A stretch of DNA of 64,000 nucleotides from assembly GCA_963706315.1 (NCBI GenBank), contig CAVPMA010000014.1, forward strand, positions 1-64,000, written 5' to 3'. The notes under the pieces were generated by a model, which was not told where the DNA came from, did no database searches, and was given only the letters and a program-made list of their open reading frames with translations. This document shows, piece by piece, positions 17,549 to 27,843 of the stretch (position 1 is its first letter; each line of letters begins with the position of its first letter). The stretch comes from CALMEC01 sp963706315. GTDB lineage: Bacteria; Actinomycetota; Thermoleophilia; Miltoncostaeales; Miltoncostaeaceae. The translations under genes and the position numbers were made by a program.

Positions 17549-18708
17549 CACTGCGTGTGCTCCTTGTCGTCGTCGAAGAACTTCCGCCCGCTCGTCGCGC
17601 GGGTCGTCAGCGGCTCGCGAGGCGTGAACCGGAGACCGGCCTCCGCGGCCAGCGTGTCGAGGCGGCGCGAGACCTCCGGGAGCCCCTCGCCGTCCGCCCA
17701 CGCGAGCGGGCCGGCGCTCCACCCGGCGCCGAGCTGCATCGCGACGTCGATGTCGGGCAGCGCGCCGATCCCCTCCTCGAGGCAGCGGCAGGCCTCGTCG
17801 AGCGCACCGAGGTAGTAGCGCTCCGCGACCGCCGGCCCGAGCTCGTCGGCCCGACCGGCCGCCACGCCCGTCACGAGGCCCGCGCCGGATTTCTGGCCGA
17901 GCCGGCCGGCGGCCACCTCGGTGGCGAGCGACGTTCCGGCGGCGAACCGCTCGCCGTACGCGGCCTGGAGGTCGCCCTGCACGTGCAGGGTGGTGTCGAG
18001 GCCGATCAGGTCGCCGAGCGCGAACGGCCCCATCGGGGCGGGGCCGCCGTCGACGACCGCCGCGTCGGCGCTCGCGCGGTCCGCGCCGAGCTCGTCCGCG
18101 AGCGCGTACGCCTCGCTGAGCGCCCGCACGAGGATCCGGTTCACGAGGAAGCCGGGGCACTCCACCACGCGCACCGGCACCTTGCCGAGGCGCGTCGCGA
18201 TCGCGACGCCCTCCTCGACGACCGCGTCGCTCGAATCCTCGCCGCGGATGACCTCGACGAGCCGCATCACGCTGGCCGGGTTGAAGAAGTGCAGGCCGAG
18301 CACCCGCTCCGGCCGGGAGGTCTCGCGGGCGAGCGTCGTGATCGACAACCCCGAAGTGTTCGAGGCGAGGACGGCCCCCGGCGCGGCGGCGGCGTCGATG
18401 CGCCGCCACAGGTCCCGCTTGAGCTCGAGGATCTCGGGGGCGACCTCGATGACGGCGTCGCACGCGCCGATCGCGGCGAGGTCCGTCGCGCCGTGTACGC
18501 GACTGATGATCGCCTCGGCCTCGGCGGGCTCCATGCGACCCCGATCGACGCGCCGCGCACCGATCGACCTGATGTGCTCGATGCCGCGGCTCACCGCCGC
18601 GTCGTCGATGTCGACGAGCACCACTTCGCACCCCGCCGCCGCGGCGACCTGTGCGATCTCGCTCCCCATGACGCCGGCGCCGATCACCCCGACCGATTCG
18701 AATCCCAT
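17548..18708 (-). CDS. 3-hydroxyacyl-CoA dehydrogenase
   Basis: This enzyme oxidises 3-hydroxyacyl-CoA (fatty acid or butanoate metabolism) with NAD. The 386-residue product begins with VGVIGAGVMGSEIA (Rossmann). It has the catalytic His-Glu region (LGLHFFNPASVMRLVEVI) and SNTSGLSI, then the first C-terminal helical domain with PGFLVNRIL and GPFALGDLIGLD. A further C-terminal domain of about 100 residues makes it longer than the 280-residue single-domain enzymes and resembles the two-domain C-terminus of FadB-type proteins. ATG 18708 is the natural start. Confidence 0.92.
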   Translation of the reverse strand: MGFESVGVIGAGVMGSEIAQVAAAAGCEVVLVDIDDAAVSRGIEHIRSIGARRVDRGRMEPAEAEAIISRVHGATDLAAIGACDAVIEVAPEILELKRDLWRRIDAAAAPGAVLASNTSGLSITTLARETSRPERVLGLHFFNPASVMRLVEVIRGEDSSDAVVEEGVAIATRLGKVPVRVVECPGFLVNRILVRALSEAYALADELGADRASADAAVVDGGPAPMGPFALGDLIGLDTTLHVQGDLQAAYGERFAAGTSLATEVAAGRLGQKSGAGLVTGVAAGRADELGPAVAERYYLGALDEACRCLEEGIGALPDIDVAMQLGAGWSAGPLAWADGEGLPEVSRRLDTLAAEAGLRFTPREPLTTRATSGRKFFDDDKEHTQ

Positions 18709-18879
18709 GAGACTCCCGCGTTGGCGGGCAGCCGCAGGAAACGCCCGCAATTGGGCGAAGTCTACGGGTTGACAGCCGACCCCGTCCGTACCCTCGGCTG
18801 GTCGGTTCAGGGGCTGTGTGGATCCGGTGAAAGTAGGCCGAGTGAGGCAGGGACGCGTGTACGTGCGAGTTGGGAGCGG

Positions 18880-19785
18880 ATGAGCGGATCGTCCCGCGAC
18901 CACGGACCGCAACCCGCGCCGCTGCCGCAGCGGAGCGCCCGGGTGGCCGCCCGCCGCCGGCGTGCCCGCGCGGCGGGTTTGCTGCTCGGCGCGCTGGCCG
19001 CGGTCGCGATCGTGACGCTGCTCGTCGCGACGTCGTTCTGGCCGGCGTTCGCGGTGCCGGTGATCATGGCGTACCCGCTCGCGGGCCGCGCCGGCCTGGT
19101 GGTGGCCCTGCTCGCCACGGCGGCGACGTTCGCGGTCGTCGCCACCGAGCCCGGGGTGGGGGCGCTTCAGCTCGCCGTCGCGTGGGCCGCGTTCGGCTTC
19201 GGCGGCCTGCTGATCGGGGCGCGCCACGACAAGGTCCGGCGCGACCTGGAGCGCGTCGCCGGAGCCTCGCTTCGGGACCGCCTCACCGGTCTCTACAACT
19301 TCGCGTTCTTCTCCGATGCGGTCCGGCGGGAGACCCAGCGGGTCACGCGCTATGGCGGGACGCTCACCCTCGTCCTGCTCGACCTCGACGCGTTCAAGTC
19401 GTTCAACGACACGCACGGGCACGAGGCGGGCAACCGGCTGCTCGAGGCGGTCGGCGGCGTGATCGAGTCCTCGCGACGCTCCGCGGACATCGCCGCGCGA
19501 TTCGGTGGCGAGGAGTTCGCGCTGCTCGTCCCCGGCGATGCGCGGGCGGGCGCGGAGGCGGCGGAGCGCATCCGCCAGGCGATCGCGCGGGTGATCGTGC
19601 CGGTCGGCAACGGCCAGCACGACGGGCGCACGATCTCCGCCGGGGTCGCGAGCTACCGTCGCGGCGATCCGCCCGAGTCGCTTGTCGAGGCCGCCGACCG
19701 GGCGCTCTATCTTTCCAAGCGGCGCGGCCGCAACCGGGTGAGCGTCTCCGGCGATGCCGGAGCGGCGCGTGCCGCCGGGGCCTGA
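18880..19785 (+). CDS. Membrane-bound diguanylate cyclase (GGDEF)
   Basis: This 301-residue protein would make cyclic di-GMP. It has a basic N-terminus, three or so membrane helices at about residues 32-114, and a GGDEF domain. The active site reads GGEEF (209-213), the substrate motif DLDAFKSFND is intact, and an inhibitory I-site RxxD (RSAD, 200-203) lies exactly five residues before the active site. It is therefore likely active and product-inhibited. It is divergent from the hydroxyacyl-CoA dehydrogenase gene and begins a run of three plus-strand genes. Confidence 0.92.
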   Translation: MSGSSRDHGPQPAPLPQRSARVAARRRRARAAGLLLGALAAVAIVTLLVATSFWPAFAVPVIMAYPLAGRAGLVVALLATAATFAVVATEPGVGALQLAVAWAAFGFGGLLIGARHDKVRRDLERVAGASLRDRLTGLYNFAFFSDAVRRETQRVTRYGGTLTLVLLDLDAFKSFNDTHGHEAGNRLLEAVGGVIESSRRSADIAARFGGEEFALLVPGDARAGAEAAERIRQAIARVIVPVGNGQHDGRTISAGVASYRRGDPPESLVEAADRALYLSKRRGRNRVSVSGDAGAARAAGA

Positions 19786-19847
19786 CGCGGGGTCGATCGA
19801 CGCGCCGACTCGCGCTCGGCTGCCGCGGCCGTGATAATCAGGTCCTG

Positions 19848-20330
19848 ATGGCGGCATTCGGGTCGTTCGATCGGCGGATGGGGCAGCGGGTGCGCGACGG
19901 CATCGCGGCACTCCCGGGCGGGGTGACCGCGTCCCGCGCGGCGAGCGACGCGCTCGCTCCCGCCTTCGAGGCGCTCGTCGCGGCGTTGCTGGTGCGGTCG
20001 CACGCGCGGCGCGCCGGGCTCGAGGCGTTGGTGGCGGGCGCGGGCGCGTCGCTCGCCGCACGCGTCGCACGCGACGCGATCGCACGGCCACGTCCCGGTC
20101 TGCGCGCCGACGGCGGCTTCCCCAGCCGCCACGCCGCGGCGGCGGTTGCGATCACCGGCGCGGTGACGCGCCGGTACCCGGGGCTGCGTCCGTGGGTCGC
20201 GGCCGCCGCCGCCGCGGGGCTCGTCGGCCGGATCGCCACGGGCCAGCACGATCCCGGCGACATCCTCGCGGGAGCTGTGCTGGGATGGTCCATCGACCGC
20301 CTCGTCGCGCGGAGCACGAGCACCCGATGA
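19848..20330 (+). CDS. PAP2-family membrane phosphatase
   Basis: This 160-residue product of the type 2 phosphatidic acid phosphatase family probably acts on lipid or polyprenyl phosphates. All three motifs are visible: R-x6-RP in RDAIARPRP, a PSGH-like motif as PSRHAAAAVA, and R-x5-H-x3-D in GRIATGQHDPGD, followed by a hydrophobic helix. ATG 19848 was chosen because the sequence upstream belongs to another frame. Its stop overlaps the next gene as ATGA. Confidence 0.86.
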   Translation: MAAFGSFDRRMGQRVRDGIAALPGGVTASRAASDALAPAFEALVAALLVRSHARRAGLEALVAGAGASLAARVARDAIARPRPGLRADGGFPSRHAAAAVAITGAVTRRYPGLRPWVAAAAAAGLVGRIATGQHDPGDILAGAVLGWSIDRLVARSTSTR

Positions 20331-20758
20331 CCCGGCTCGCCGAACGCCTCGTGATCGGGTCCGCTCAGTTCGTGAGCGGGCTGCTCACCATCTTCGGCAT
20401 CGTCGGGCTGCTCAAGACGGGGTTCTCCGACTTCACGTCAAGCGACGGCGTCGACGTCCTCCGGATGACCGTCAGCCCGCTGACCAACTGCATCCACCTC
20501 GCTGTGGGGTTGATCGGCATCGCGATGGCGACGCGGCTCGACAGGGCGCTTCGCTACCTCGGCATCGTCGGCGTCGCCGGGGTGGCGTTCGCGCTCCTCG
20601 AGTTCGTCCTCGGTGACTCGAGCTCCGACATCTTCGGCCGCGATACGAACATGGCCATCGCCGAGCTCGTGGTTGCGCTCTGGTCGCTCGGCGTGTGGTT
20701 CTGGGCGCGCTCGACCTTCCGCGCGGATCGAGCCGGGCGGCTGGGTATCGAGTCCTAG
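20327..20758 (+). CDS. Small four-helix membrane protein, DUF4383-like
   Basis: This 143-residue product has about four hydrophobic segments. The pattern LTNCIHLAVGLIGIAMA in the second segment resembles the Asn-x3-His-Leu-x-Val-Gly core of DUF4383 membrane proteins. Function is unknown. It is coupled to the PAP2 gene by ATGA and its end overlaps the end of the convergent nucleoside phosphorylase gene by four bases (the shared CTAG carries both stops). Confidence 0.72.
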   Translation: MTRLAERLVIGSAQFVSGLLTIFGIVGLLKTGFSDFTSSDGVDVLRMTVSPLTNCIHLAVGLIGIAMATRLDRALRYLGIVGVAGVAFALLEFVLGDSSSDIFGRDTNMAIAELVVALWSLGVWFWARSTFRADRAGRLGIES

Positions 20759-21504
20759 ACGTCTGAGGGAGAGCGCCAAGTCTCGCCGCCGACCGCGACG
20801 AGGGCGTCGAGTGCCACCCGGCACGCGTCGAGCCCGGCCTCCTGGCGCTGCTTCGCCCCGAGCCAGCCGGGGTCGGCGCCCACGAGCTGGTTGGAGACGG
20901 TGAGGACGCACCCGGCCCGGGCGCCGTGTCGCTCGGCGAGGGCGAACAGCACCGCCGCCTCCATCTCGACCGCGAGGATGCCCCGCGACTGCCAGGCCTC
21001 GTTGCGTCCCGGCGCGAGGTCGTAGAACACGTCCGTGCTCACGATCGTGCCGTGCGCGACGGGACGTCCGCTGGCCGCCGCCGCCGTCAGTAGCGCCTCG
21101 GTCAGCTCGGCATCGGGGGGTGGGGCGACGCCGCCGGTCATCGCGAGGCCCGCACCGTCGTCGGCGACGGCGGCGTCCGCGACGACCAGCGATCCGGGTT
21201 CGAGGTGTTCCTGCAGCGCGCCGGTGGTGCCGGCTCGCACCAGCAACCGGGCGCCGAGCTCGATGAGCTCGTGCACGACGATGCCGGTGCTGCCGCCGCC
21301 CATTCCCGTGGTCTGGACGCTCACGGGCACGCCGCGGTAGCGGCCGGTGAAGCCAAGGAGCCCCCGGGTCTCGGTCACGAGGCTGGCCGATTCGAGCAGC
21401 TCGCCCGCAACGAGACGGGACCGGTCGGGATCGCCGGGGCAGAGCACGAGCGGGACCTGCTGACCGGGCCGTGTCTGCAGGTGGATCGCCACGACGCCAG
21501 GCAC
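20755..21504 (-). CDS. Purine/uridine phosphorylase family protein
   Basis: This enzyme of the PNP/UDP family cleaves nucleosides with phosphate. The 249-residue product shows LCPGDPDRSRLVA near the N-terminus, the phosphate-loop region VQTTGMGGGSTGIV, RAGTTGAL, and the nucleoside-binding strand AVEMEAAVLFALAERHG. The base specificity cannot be read reliably. GTG 21504 is the most upstream start; a second GTG at 21492 is equally possible. It is divergent from tilS with only nine bases between the chosen starts. Confidence 0.85.
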   Translation of the reverse strand: MPGVVAIHLQTRPGQQVPLVLCPGDPDRSRLVAGELLESASLVTETRGLLGFTGRYRGVPVSVQTTGMGGGSTGIVVHELIELGARLLVRAGTTGALQEHLEPGSLVVADAAVADDGAGLAMTGGVAPPPDAELTEALLTAAAASGRPVAHGTIVSTDVFYDLAPGRNEAWQSRGILAVEMEAAVLFALAERHGARAGCVLTVSNQLVGADPGWLGAKQRQEAGLDACRVALDALVAVGGETWRSPSDV

Positions 21505-21513
21505 ACTACCCGC

Positions 21514-22806
21514 ATGCGCGAGCCGCTCGAGAGTCGCGTCCTTCGCTACGCGTGGGATCACGGGTTGCTGCCGGCCGGCCGGCCGGTGCTCGCGCAGGTG
21601 TCTGGCGGCGCCGACTCCACCTGCCTGATGCACCTGCTCGTGGAGCTGCACGACGGGCCCGTCGGGGTCGTCACCTTCGACCACGGACTGCGACCCGAGT
21701 CCGCCGGGGAGGCGCAGCGGGTCGCGGACGCCGCCGCGACGCTCGGGCTGGCGGTGTGGGTCGAGCGGCTGCGCGTCGAGCCGGGCCCGGCCGTGCAAGC
21801 GCGTGCCCGCGACGCGCGCCTTGCGGCGGCGGAACGCGTCATGGCCGACCACGGCTTCGCCGTGACGGCAACGGGCCACACCGCGAGCGACCAGGCCGAG
21901 ACGGTGCTCTTCCGGCTCGCCCGGGGCAGCGGGCGCCGCGGCGCGCTGGGCATGGCTCCGCGCACCGGACGGCTCGTTCGCCCGCTGCTTTGCGCCACCG
22001 CGTCCGAGACGCGCACGTGGTGCGACACGCGCGGGCTGGCGGTCGCGTCGGACCCGTCGAACCGCGACCCGGCGTACGCGCGCTCGCGGGTGCGGCACGG
22101 GCTCGTGCCGGCGCTCGAGGCCGTTCATCCCGGCGCCGAGCTCGCTGTGGCGCGGTTCGCGGACCAGCTGCGCGACGAGTCGGAGCTGCTCGAGCCGTTC
22201 GTCGAGGCGGCCTGGACGCGCGCGGCCGGCGCCGGCGGCCTGCGGGTCGACGTCCTGATGGCGGAGCACCCGGCGCTGGCGCGGCTGCTGGTGCGGCGCC
22301 TGCTCGAGGAGGCCGCCGTGGCGTCGGACTCGGCGTGGGTGGCGCGCGCCCTGCGGCTGTGCGTCGAGGGCGGCCGACCTGTCCAGGTTCCCGGCGGCGT
22401 GGTCGCCGCCGAGCGTGGGGTGCTCGTCGCCGAGCCCGTCGCGCCGCCGCCGCCCGCTCCGGCCGAGCTGGCGGTTCCGGGGGTCGCTTCGTTCGGAGAG
22501 CACCGCCTCACGGCCGGCTCAGGACTGGCGGCGCCGCCGGAGCCCGGCCGCGTGGCCCTCCGGGTGGACGGGCCGTTCACCGTGAGGTCCCCCCGGCCCG
22601 GCGATCGCATCGCGCTCGGGGCGGAGACGAGTCAGCCGGTCGGGCGGCTGCTCGCGGCGGCCGGGGTTCCCTCCCGCCACCGGGCCCGCGTGCCCGTGGT
22701 GGTCGCCGGGGGGCGCGTCGTCTGGGTCGCCGGATACCGTGCCGATCCCACCCTGATCGCCCCGCCGGACTCGCGGGCGACCGTCCTGGAGGTGCAACCG
22801 GCGTGA
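21514..22806 (+). CDS. tilS: tRNA(Ile)-lysidine synthase TilS
   Basis: TilS adds lysine to C34 of tRNA-Ile(CAU) so that it reads AUA. The 430-residue product has the PP-loop SGGADS at residues 30-35, the following TGHTASDQAETVLFRLARG motif, and an extended C-terminal domain with RPGDRIAL. It heads the tilS-hpt-ftsH group often seen in bacteria. ATG 21514 is followed directly by conserved sequence. The stop overlaps hpt (GTGA). Confidence 0.95.
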   Translation: MREPLESRVLRYAWDHGLLPAGRPVLAQVSGGADSTCLMHLLVELHDGPVGVVTFDHGLRPESAGEAQRVADAAATLGLAVWVERLRVEPGPAVQARARDARLAAAERVMADHGFAVTATGHTASDQAETVLFRLARGSGRRGALGMAPRTGRLVRPLLCATASETRTWCDTRGLAVASDPSNRDPAYARSRVRHGLVPALEAVHPGAELAVARFADQLRDESELLEPFVEAAWTRAAGAGGLRVDVLMAEHPALARLLVRRLLEEAAVASDSAWVARALRLCVEGGRPVQVPGGVVAAERGVLVAEPVAPPPPAPAELAVPGVASFGEHRLTAGSGLAAPPEPGRVALRVDGPFTVRSPRPGDRIALGAETSQPVGRLLAAAGVPSRHRARVPVVVAGGRVVWVAGYRADPTLIAPPDSRATVLEVQPA

Positions 22807-23342
22807 CCGACCCCCGGATCGGTGAGATCCTCGTCAGCGAGGAGCGCCTCCAGGCGCGCATCGGCGAGCTCGCCGCCGAGATCTCCGCCGACTACGCCGG
22901 GCGGGAGATCCTGGTGGTCGGGATCCTCAAGGGGGCGCTGCTCTTCATCTCCGACCTCGTCCGGCGCTTGAGCGTGCCGTGCACCATGGACTTCATGGCG
23001 GTCTCGTCGTACGGGTCGTCCACGCACTCGTCGGGCGTGGTCCGGATCCTCAAGGACCTCGACGCGCCGATCGCCGACAAGCACGTGCTCGTGGTCGAGG
23101 ACGTCGTCGATTCCGGCCTGACCCTGTCGTACCTCATGAAGAACCTCCGCTCGCGCGAGCCGGCGACCCTCGAGCTCTGCACGCTCATGGTCAAGCCGGC
23201 GGGGCGACGGCTGCCGATCGACATGCGCTACGTGGGCTTCGAGATGCCCGACACCTTCGTCGTGGGCTACGGGCTCGATTTCGACGAGCACTACCGCCAG
23301 CTGCCCTATATCGCCGCGTTCACGGGTCCCGAGGTCGGCTGA
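22803..23342 (+). CDS. hpt: Hypoxanthine phosphoribosyltransferase
   Basis: This purine-salvage enzyme makes IMP or GMP from PRPP. The 179-residue product has the usual length, with the PRPP-binding signature VLVVEDVVDSGLTLSYL and the upstream loop GILKGALLFISDL. GTG 22803 overlaps the tilS stop. The tilS-hpt-ftsH order is widely conserved. Confidence 0.96.
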   Translation: MTDPRIGEILVSEERLQARIGELAAEISADYAGREILVVGILKGALLFISDLVRRLSVPCTMDFMAVSSYGSSTHSSGVVRILKDLDAPIADKHVLVVEDVVDSGLTLSYLMKNLRSREPATLELCTLMVKPAGRRLPIDMRYVGFEMPDTFVVGYGLDFDEHYRQLPYIAAFTGPEVG

Positions 23343-23443
23343 TCCGACCCCGGCGCCGGGTGATGGCGCCCTTCCTGAACGCCGGTCGGAAGTTCGCTGC
23401 TATCCTCGGCGAGGTCAGGTCTCCCTCGTAAGGACCACCTCCC

Positions 23444-25402
<1,959 letters not shown>

Positions 25403-25410
25403 GCCCCACC

Positions 25411-25426
25411 GGCGCCCGGCGGCGCC
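25411..25426. terminator. GC-rich hairpin after ftsH
   Basis: GGCGCC, a CGGC loop and GGCGCC form a strong hairpin nine bases after the ftsH stop. There is no T-tract, so it may be a weak or factor-aided terminator, or only a stabilising 3' structure. Confidence 0.4.
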
Positions 25427-25534
25427 CGGGTTCCGTGCCACCGGCCGTGCGCTTCGGGTCGAACCGCCGCCGAGCGCGGTGATAGCGATTCCTTCCGTCC
25501 CGCGGCCGCCGCTTCACGAGGGCATTAGGATCGG

Positions 25535-26446
25535 CTGATCGACCCGCTCGCCTGGCTCACTCCCCCGTGCGTGATGGGGGTCCTCAACGTCACGCCCGAT
25601 TCGTTCTCCGACGGCGGCGACTTCATCGACGCGCCCCGCGCCGTCGCCCGCCTCCACGAGATCGCCGCCGAGGGCGCCGCGATCTGCGACGTCGGAGCCG
25701 AGAGCACCCGCCCCGGCTCCGCCCCCGTCGACGCCGCCGAGGAGCTTCGCCGCCTGGCCCCGGTCTTCGCAGCGCTCGCGCCACTTGGCGTGCCGCGGAC
25801 GCCAATTGACGCAACGGGGTCGCGGACCGACGCGCCACTTGGCGTGCCGCGGGCGCCAATTGACGCACCGCCGCCGGTGGGCATGGCCATCTCGATCGAC
25901 ACGTCGAAGGCATCGGTGGCCGACGCGGCGCTCAGGGCAGGGGCGGTCTTGGTGAACGACGTCACGGCCGGGCGGGGCGACGCTGATCTGCTCCCGCTGG
26001 TGGGCGAGCGCGACGCCGCGGTGTGCCTCGTGCACATGCTGGGCGAGCCGCGGACCATGCAGGAGGCGCCGCGGTACGACGACGTGGTCGACGAGGTGCG
26101 GGCGTTCCTGGAGGCGCGCCTCGACGTGGCGGTGCGGGCGGGCGTCCGGGAGGAGCGAGTCCTGCTCGACCCGGGGATCGGGTTCGGGAAACGGCTGCAG
26201 GACAACCTCGCGCTCCTTCGCGGGCTGCGGACCCTCGCGGCGATCGGGCGCCCGGTCGTGGTGGGCGTGTCGCGCAAGAGCATGTTCGGCGCCCTCCTCG
26301 GCCGCCCGGTCGACGAGCGGGCGGCCGGCTCGCTCGCCGCCGGCCTGCTCGCGGTCGACGAGGGCGCCGCAGTGCTGCGCGTGCATGATGTACGCGACAC
26401 GGCCGACGCCCTCCGCGTCTGGCAGGCGTTGAGGAACGGCGGATGA
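25535..26446 (+). CDS. folP: Dihydropteroate synthase with an in-frame repeat insertion
   Basis: FolP joins para-aminobenzoate to the pterin diphosphate in folate synthesis. Motifs are MGVLNVTPDSFSDGG, DVGAESTRPG, SIDTSKASVA, VNDVTAGRG, DPGIGFGK, VGVSRKSMFG and RVHDVRD. The frame is open from a TAG at 25526, and family-like sequence (DPLAWLTPPCVMG) begins at CTG 25535, four bases after TTAGGA. GTG 25571 or ATG 25574 are the alternatives. Between the third strand and SIDTS the protein has a duplicated LGVPRxPIDA segment, encoded by the repeats at 25778-25867, that is not usual for the family. The stop overlaps folB (ATGA). Confidence 0.92.
   Translation: MIDPLAWLTPPCVMGVLNVTPDSFSDGGDFIDAPRAVARLHEIAAEGAAICDVGAESTRPGSAPVDAAEELRRLAPVFAALAPLGVPRTPIDATGSRTDAPLGVPRAPIDAPPPVGMAISIDTSKASVADAALRAGAVLVNDVTAGRGDADLLPLVGERDAAVCLVHMLGEPRTMQEAPRYDDVVDEVRAFLEARLDVAVRAGVREERVLLDPGIGFGKRLQDNLALLRGLRTLAAIGRPVVVGVSRKSMFGALLGRPVDERAAGSLAAGLLAVDEGAAVLRVHDVRDTADALRVWQALRNGG
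25778..25867. repeat. Two 36-base imperfect palindromic repeats inside folP
   Basis: Copies at 25778-25813 and 25832-25867 match at 35 of 36 bases and lie 54 bases apart, so the pair adds exactly 18 codons per period and keeps the folP frame. Each copy has inverted arms (CCACTTGGCG and CGCCAATTGA pair at 8 of 10 positions). They look like a small palindromic repeat family tolerated inside a coding gene. Each copy encodes the residues LGVPRxPIDA. Confidence 0.8.
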
Positions 26447-26808
26447 GCGATTCGGTCATGGTGGCGGTCACAGGGCTCGAATGCTTCGGCTATCACGGGG
26501 TCTTCCCCGAGGAGCGCAAGAACGGGCAGCGGTTCGTCGTCGACCTCGAGATGACGCTCATCGAGACCTCGGCGAGCCGGACGGACCACCTCGCCGACAC
26601 CGTCGACTACGAGGCCATCGCGGAAGCCGTCGCCGGGATCGTGGAGGGCCCGCCGGTATCGCTCCTTGAGCATCTCGCCGCCCTGGTGGCCGACCGCGTG
26701 ATGGCGGAGCCGCGCGTGCTCGAGGTGCTCGTGACCGTGCGCAAGCCCGAGGTCGCCCTCGCCCGGCCGGTCACCGAGACCGCCGTGACCCTGAGGCGCG
26801 CGCGCTGA
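26443..26808 (+). CDS. folB: Dihydroneopterin aldolase
   Basis: FolB cleaves dihydroneopterin to 6-hydroxymethyl-dihydropterin, the substrate of FolK. The 121-residue product has the family features GLECFGYHGVFPEERKNGQR near the N-terminus, DTVDYEAI, LLEHLAALVADRV and VRKPEVAL. It overlaps folP by ATGA and its stop is overlapped by the apparent CTG start of folK. Confidence 0.95.
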   Translation: MSDSVMVAVTGLECFGYHGVFPEERKNGQRFVVDLEMTLIETSASRTDHLADTVDYEAIAEAVAGIVEGPPVSLLEHLAALVADRVMAEPRVLEVLVTVRKPEVALARPVTETAVTLRRAR

Positions 26809-27317
26809 GGTACTGGCTCGGTCTCGGCGCGAACCTCGGCGACCGGGGCGCGACGCTGCAGGCCGCGATCGACGCGCTCGGCGCGGCGGGCCTCCGGGTG
26901 GAGCGGGTGAGCACCGTCTACGAGACCGCGCCGCGCGACCTGGAGGACCAGCCGCCGTTTCTCAACGCGGCCTGCCGCGTGGCGTCCCGGCTCGACCCTC
27001 CCGAGCTGCTCGGCGCGCTCAAGCGGATCGAGCGGGCACTCGGGCGCGAGCCCGGCCGCAGGTTCGGGCCGCGCGCGATCGACCTCGACATCCTCCTGTG
27101 GGAGGGCGGCACGTGGGCGGACGACGCGCTACAAGTGCCCCACCCGCGGCTCGCGGAGCGGCGGTTCGCGATGGTACCGCTGCTGGATCTCGATCCCGAC
27201 CTCGCGCTGCCGGAGGGCGAGCTCCTGCGGGACCTCGCAGTCGCGCTCGACCCCGCGGAACAGCCCGTGCGGGCGACCTCCTTCGTGCTGATCGCGTCCA
27301 GCGACGCCCCCGACTGA
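26805..27317 (+). CDS. folK: 6-hydroxymethyl-dihydropterin pyrophosphokinase, apparent CTG start
   Basis: FolK pyrophosphorylates hydroxymethyl-dihydropterin. The 170-residue product has the N-terminal substrate loop YWLGLGANLGDR, then STVYETAP, QPPFLNAA and the catalytic GPRAIDLDILL. The conserved N-terminal loop is only included if translation starts at CTG 26805, which overlaps the folB stop as CTGA, in the same geometry as the many ATGA and GTGA junctions here. The next in-frame start, GTG 26898, would remove the loop. Confidence 0.94.
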   Translation: MRYWLGLGANLGDRGATLQAAIDALGAAGLRVERVSTVYETAPRDLEDQPPFLNAACRVASRLDPPELLGALKRIERALGREPGRRFGPRAIDLDILLWEGGTWADDALQVPHPRLAERRFAMVPLLDLDPDLALPEGELLRDLAVALDPAEQPVRATSFVLIASSDAPD

Positions 27318-27357
27318 TTGGACGTCGTCCAATCAGCTAGACTGGACGATGTCCAAT
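27317..27357. promoter_or_regulatory. Twin palindromic operators upstream of dps-fur
   Basis: The perfect palindrome ATTGGACGTCGTCCAAT (27317-27333) is followed 24 bases later, centre to centre, by TGGACGATGTCCA (27343-27355). Both share the half-site TGGAC. They lie between the folK stop and the dps ribosome-binding site, and TAGACT (27338-27343) between them is a candidate -10. A Fur-family repressor is encoded in the same operon, so it or a related metal or peroxide sensor is the likely ligand. That link is inference. Confidence 0.65.
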
Positions 27358-27375
27358 TCACTGAGAGGAGCAACG

Positions 27376-27843
27376 ATGAGCACCACGACCATCGACGACG
27401 TCCGACTCCGGGGAGTGCTGGCGTCCGAGCACCTGCAGCCGCTGCTCGAGAACCTGCTCGCCCTGCGTCTCGACGTGAAGCAGGCGCACTGGAACCTTCA
27501 GGGCGTCCACTTCCGTGACATCCACCTCGAGCTCGACGAGCTCGCGGGCGAGCTCGACGGCTGGATCGACGAGGTCGCCGAGCGCATCGTGACCGTGGGT
27601 CACCCCGCGGACGGTCGGGCCGCGACCGTGGCGAACGCCGGTGTCGCGGGTGGCTTCCCGGCCGGCTTCGTGCGCGACCTCGATGCGGCAGCGAGGATCG
27701 CCGACGGCGTGGAGGCGGTGGTGGCCGCGGGGCGCGGACGACTCGAGGCGCTGGAACGCGACCTCGTCAGTCAGGACCTCGTCATCGGGGTGTTGAGCGG
27801 TCTGGAGAAGCGGCTGTGGATGCTCCGGAGCCGAGCGGCGTGA
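27376..27843 (+). CDS. dps: Dps-family ferritin-like DNA-protection protein
   Basis: Dps forms 12-subunit shells that oxidise and store iron and shield DNA under peroxide stress or starvation. The 155-residue product is a four-helix ferritin-like protein; the ferroxidase-site signature is visible as RLDVKQAHWNLQG and HFRDIHLELDELAGELDGW. ATG 27376 is preceded by GAGAGGAG. An upstream in-frame ATG at 27349 falls inside the operator and has no ribosome-binding site. The stop overlaps the fur-family gene (GTGA). Confidence 0.93.
   Translation: MSTTTIDDVRLRGVLASEHLQPLLENLLALRLDVKQAHWNLQGVHFRDIHLELDELAGELDGWIDEVAERIVTVGHPADGRAATVANAGVAGGFPAGFVRDLDAAARIADGVEAVVAAGRGRLEALERDLVSQDLVIGVLSGLEKRLWMLRSRAA

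Noticed and set aside
18769..18794. TTGACA with TACCCT as a promoter for the diguanylate cyclase gene
   Set aside because: The spacer is only 14 bases, and the element is about 85 bases from the start with no other support.
27349..27375. ATG 27349 as the dps start
   Set aside because: It lies inside the second operator palindrome and has no ribosome-binding site; ATG 27376 has GAGAGGAG at the right distance.
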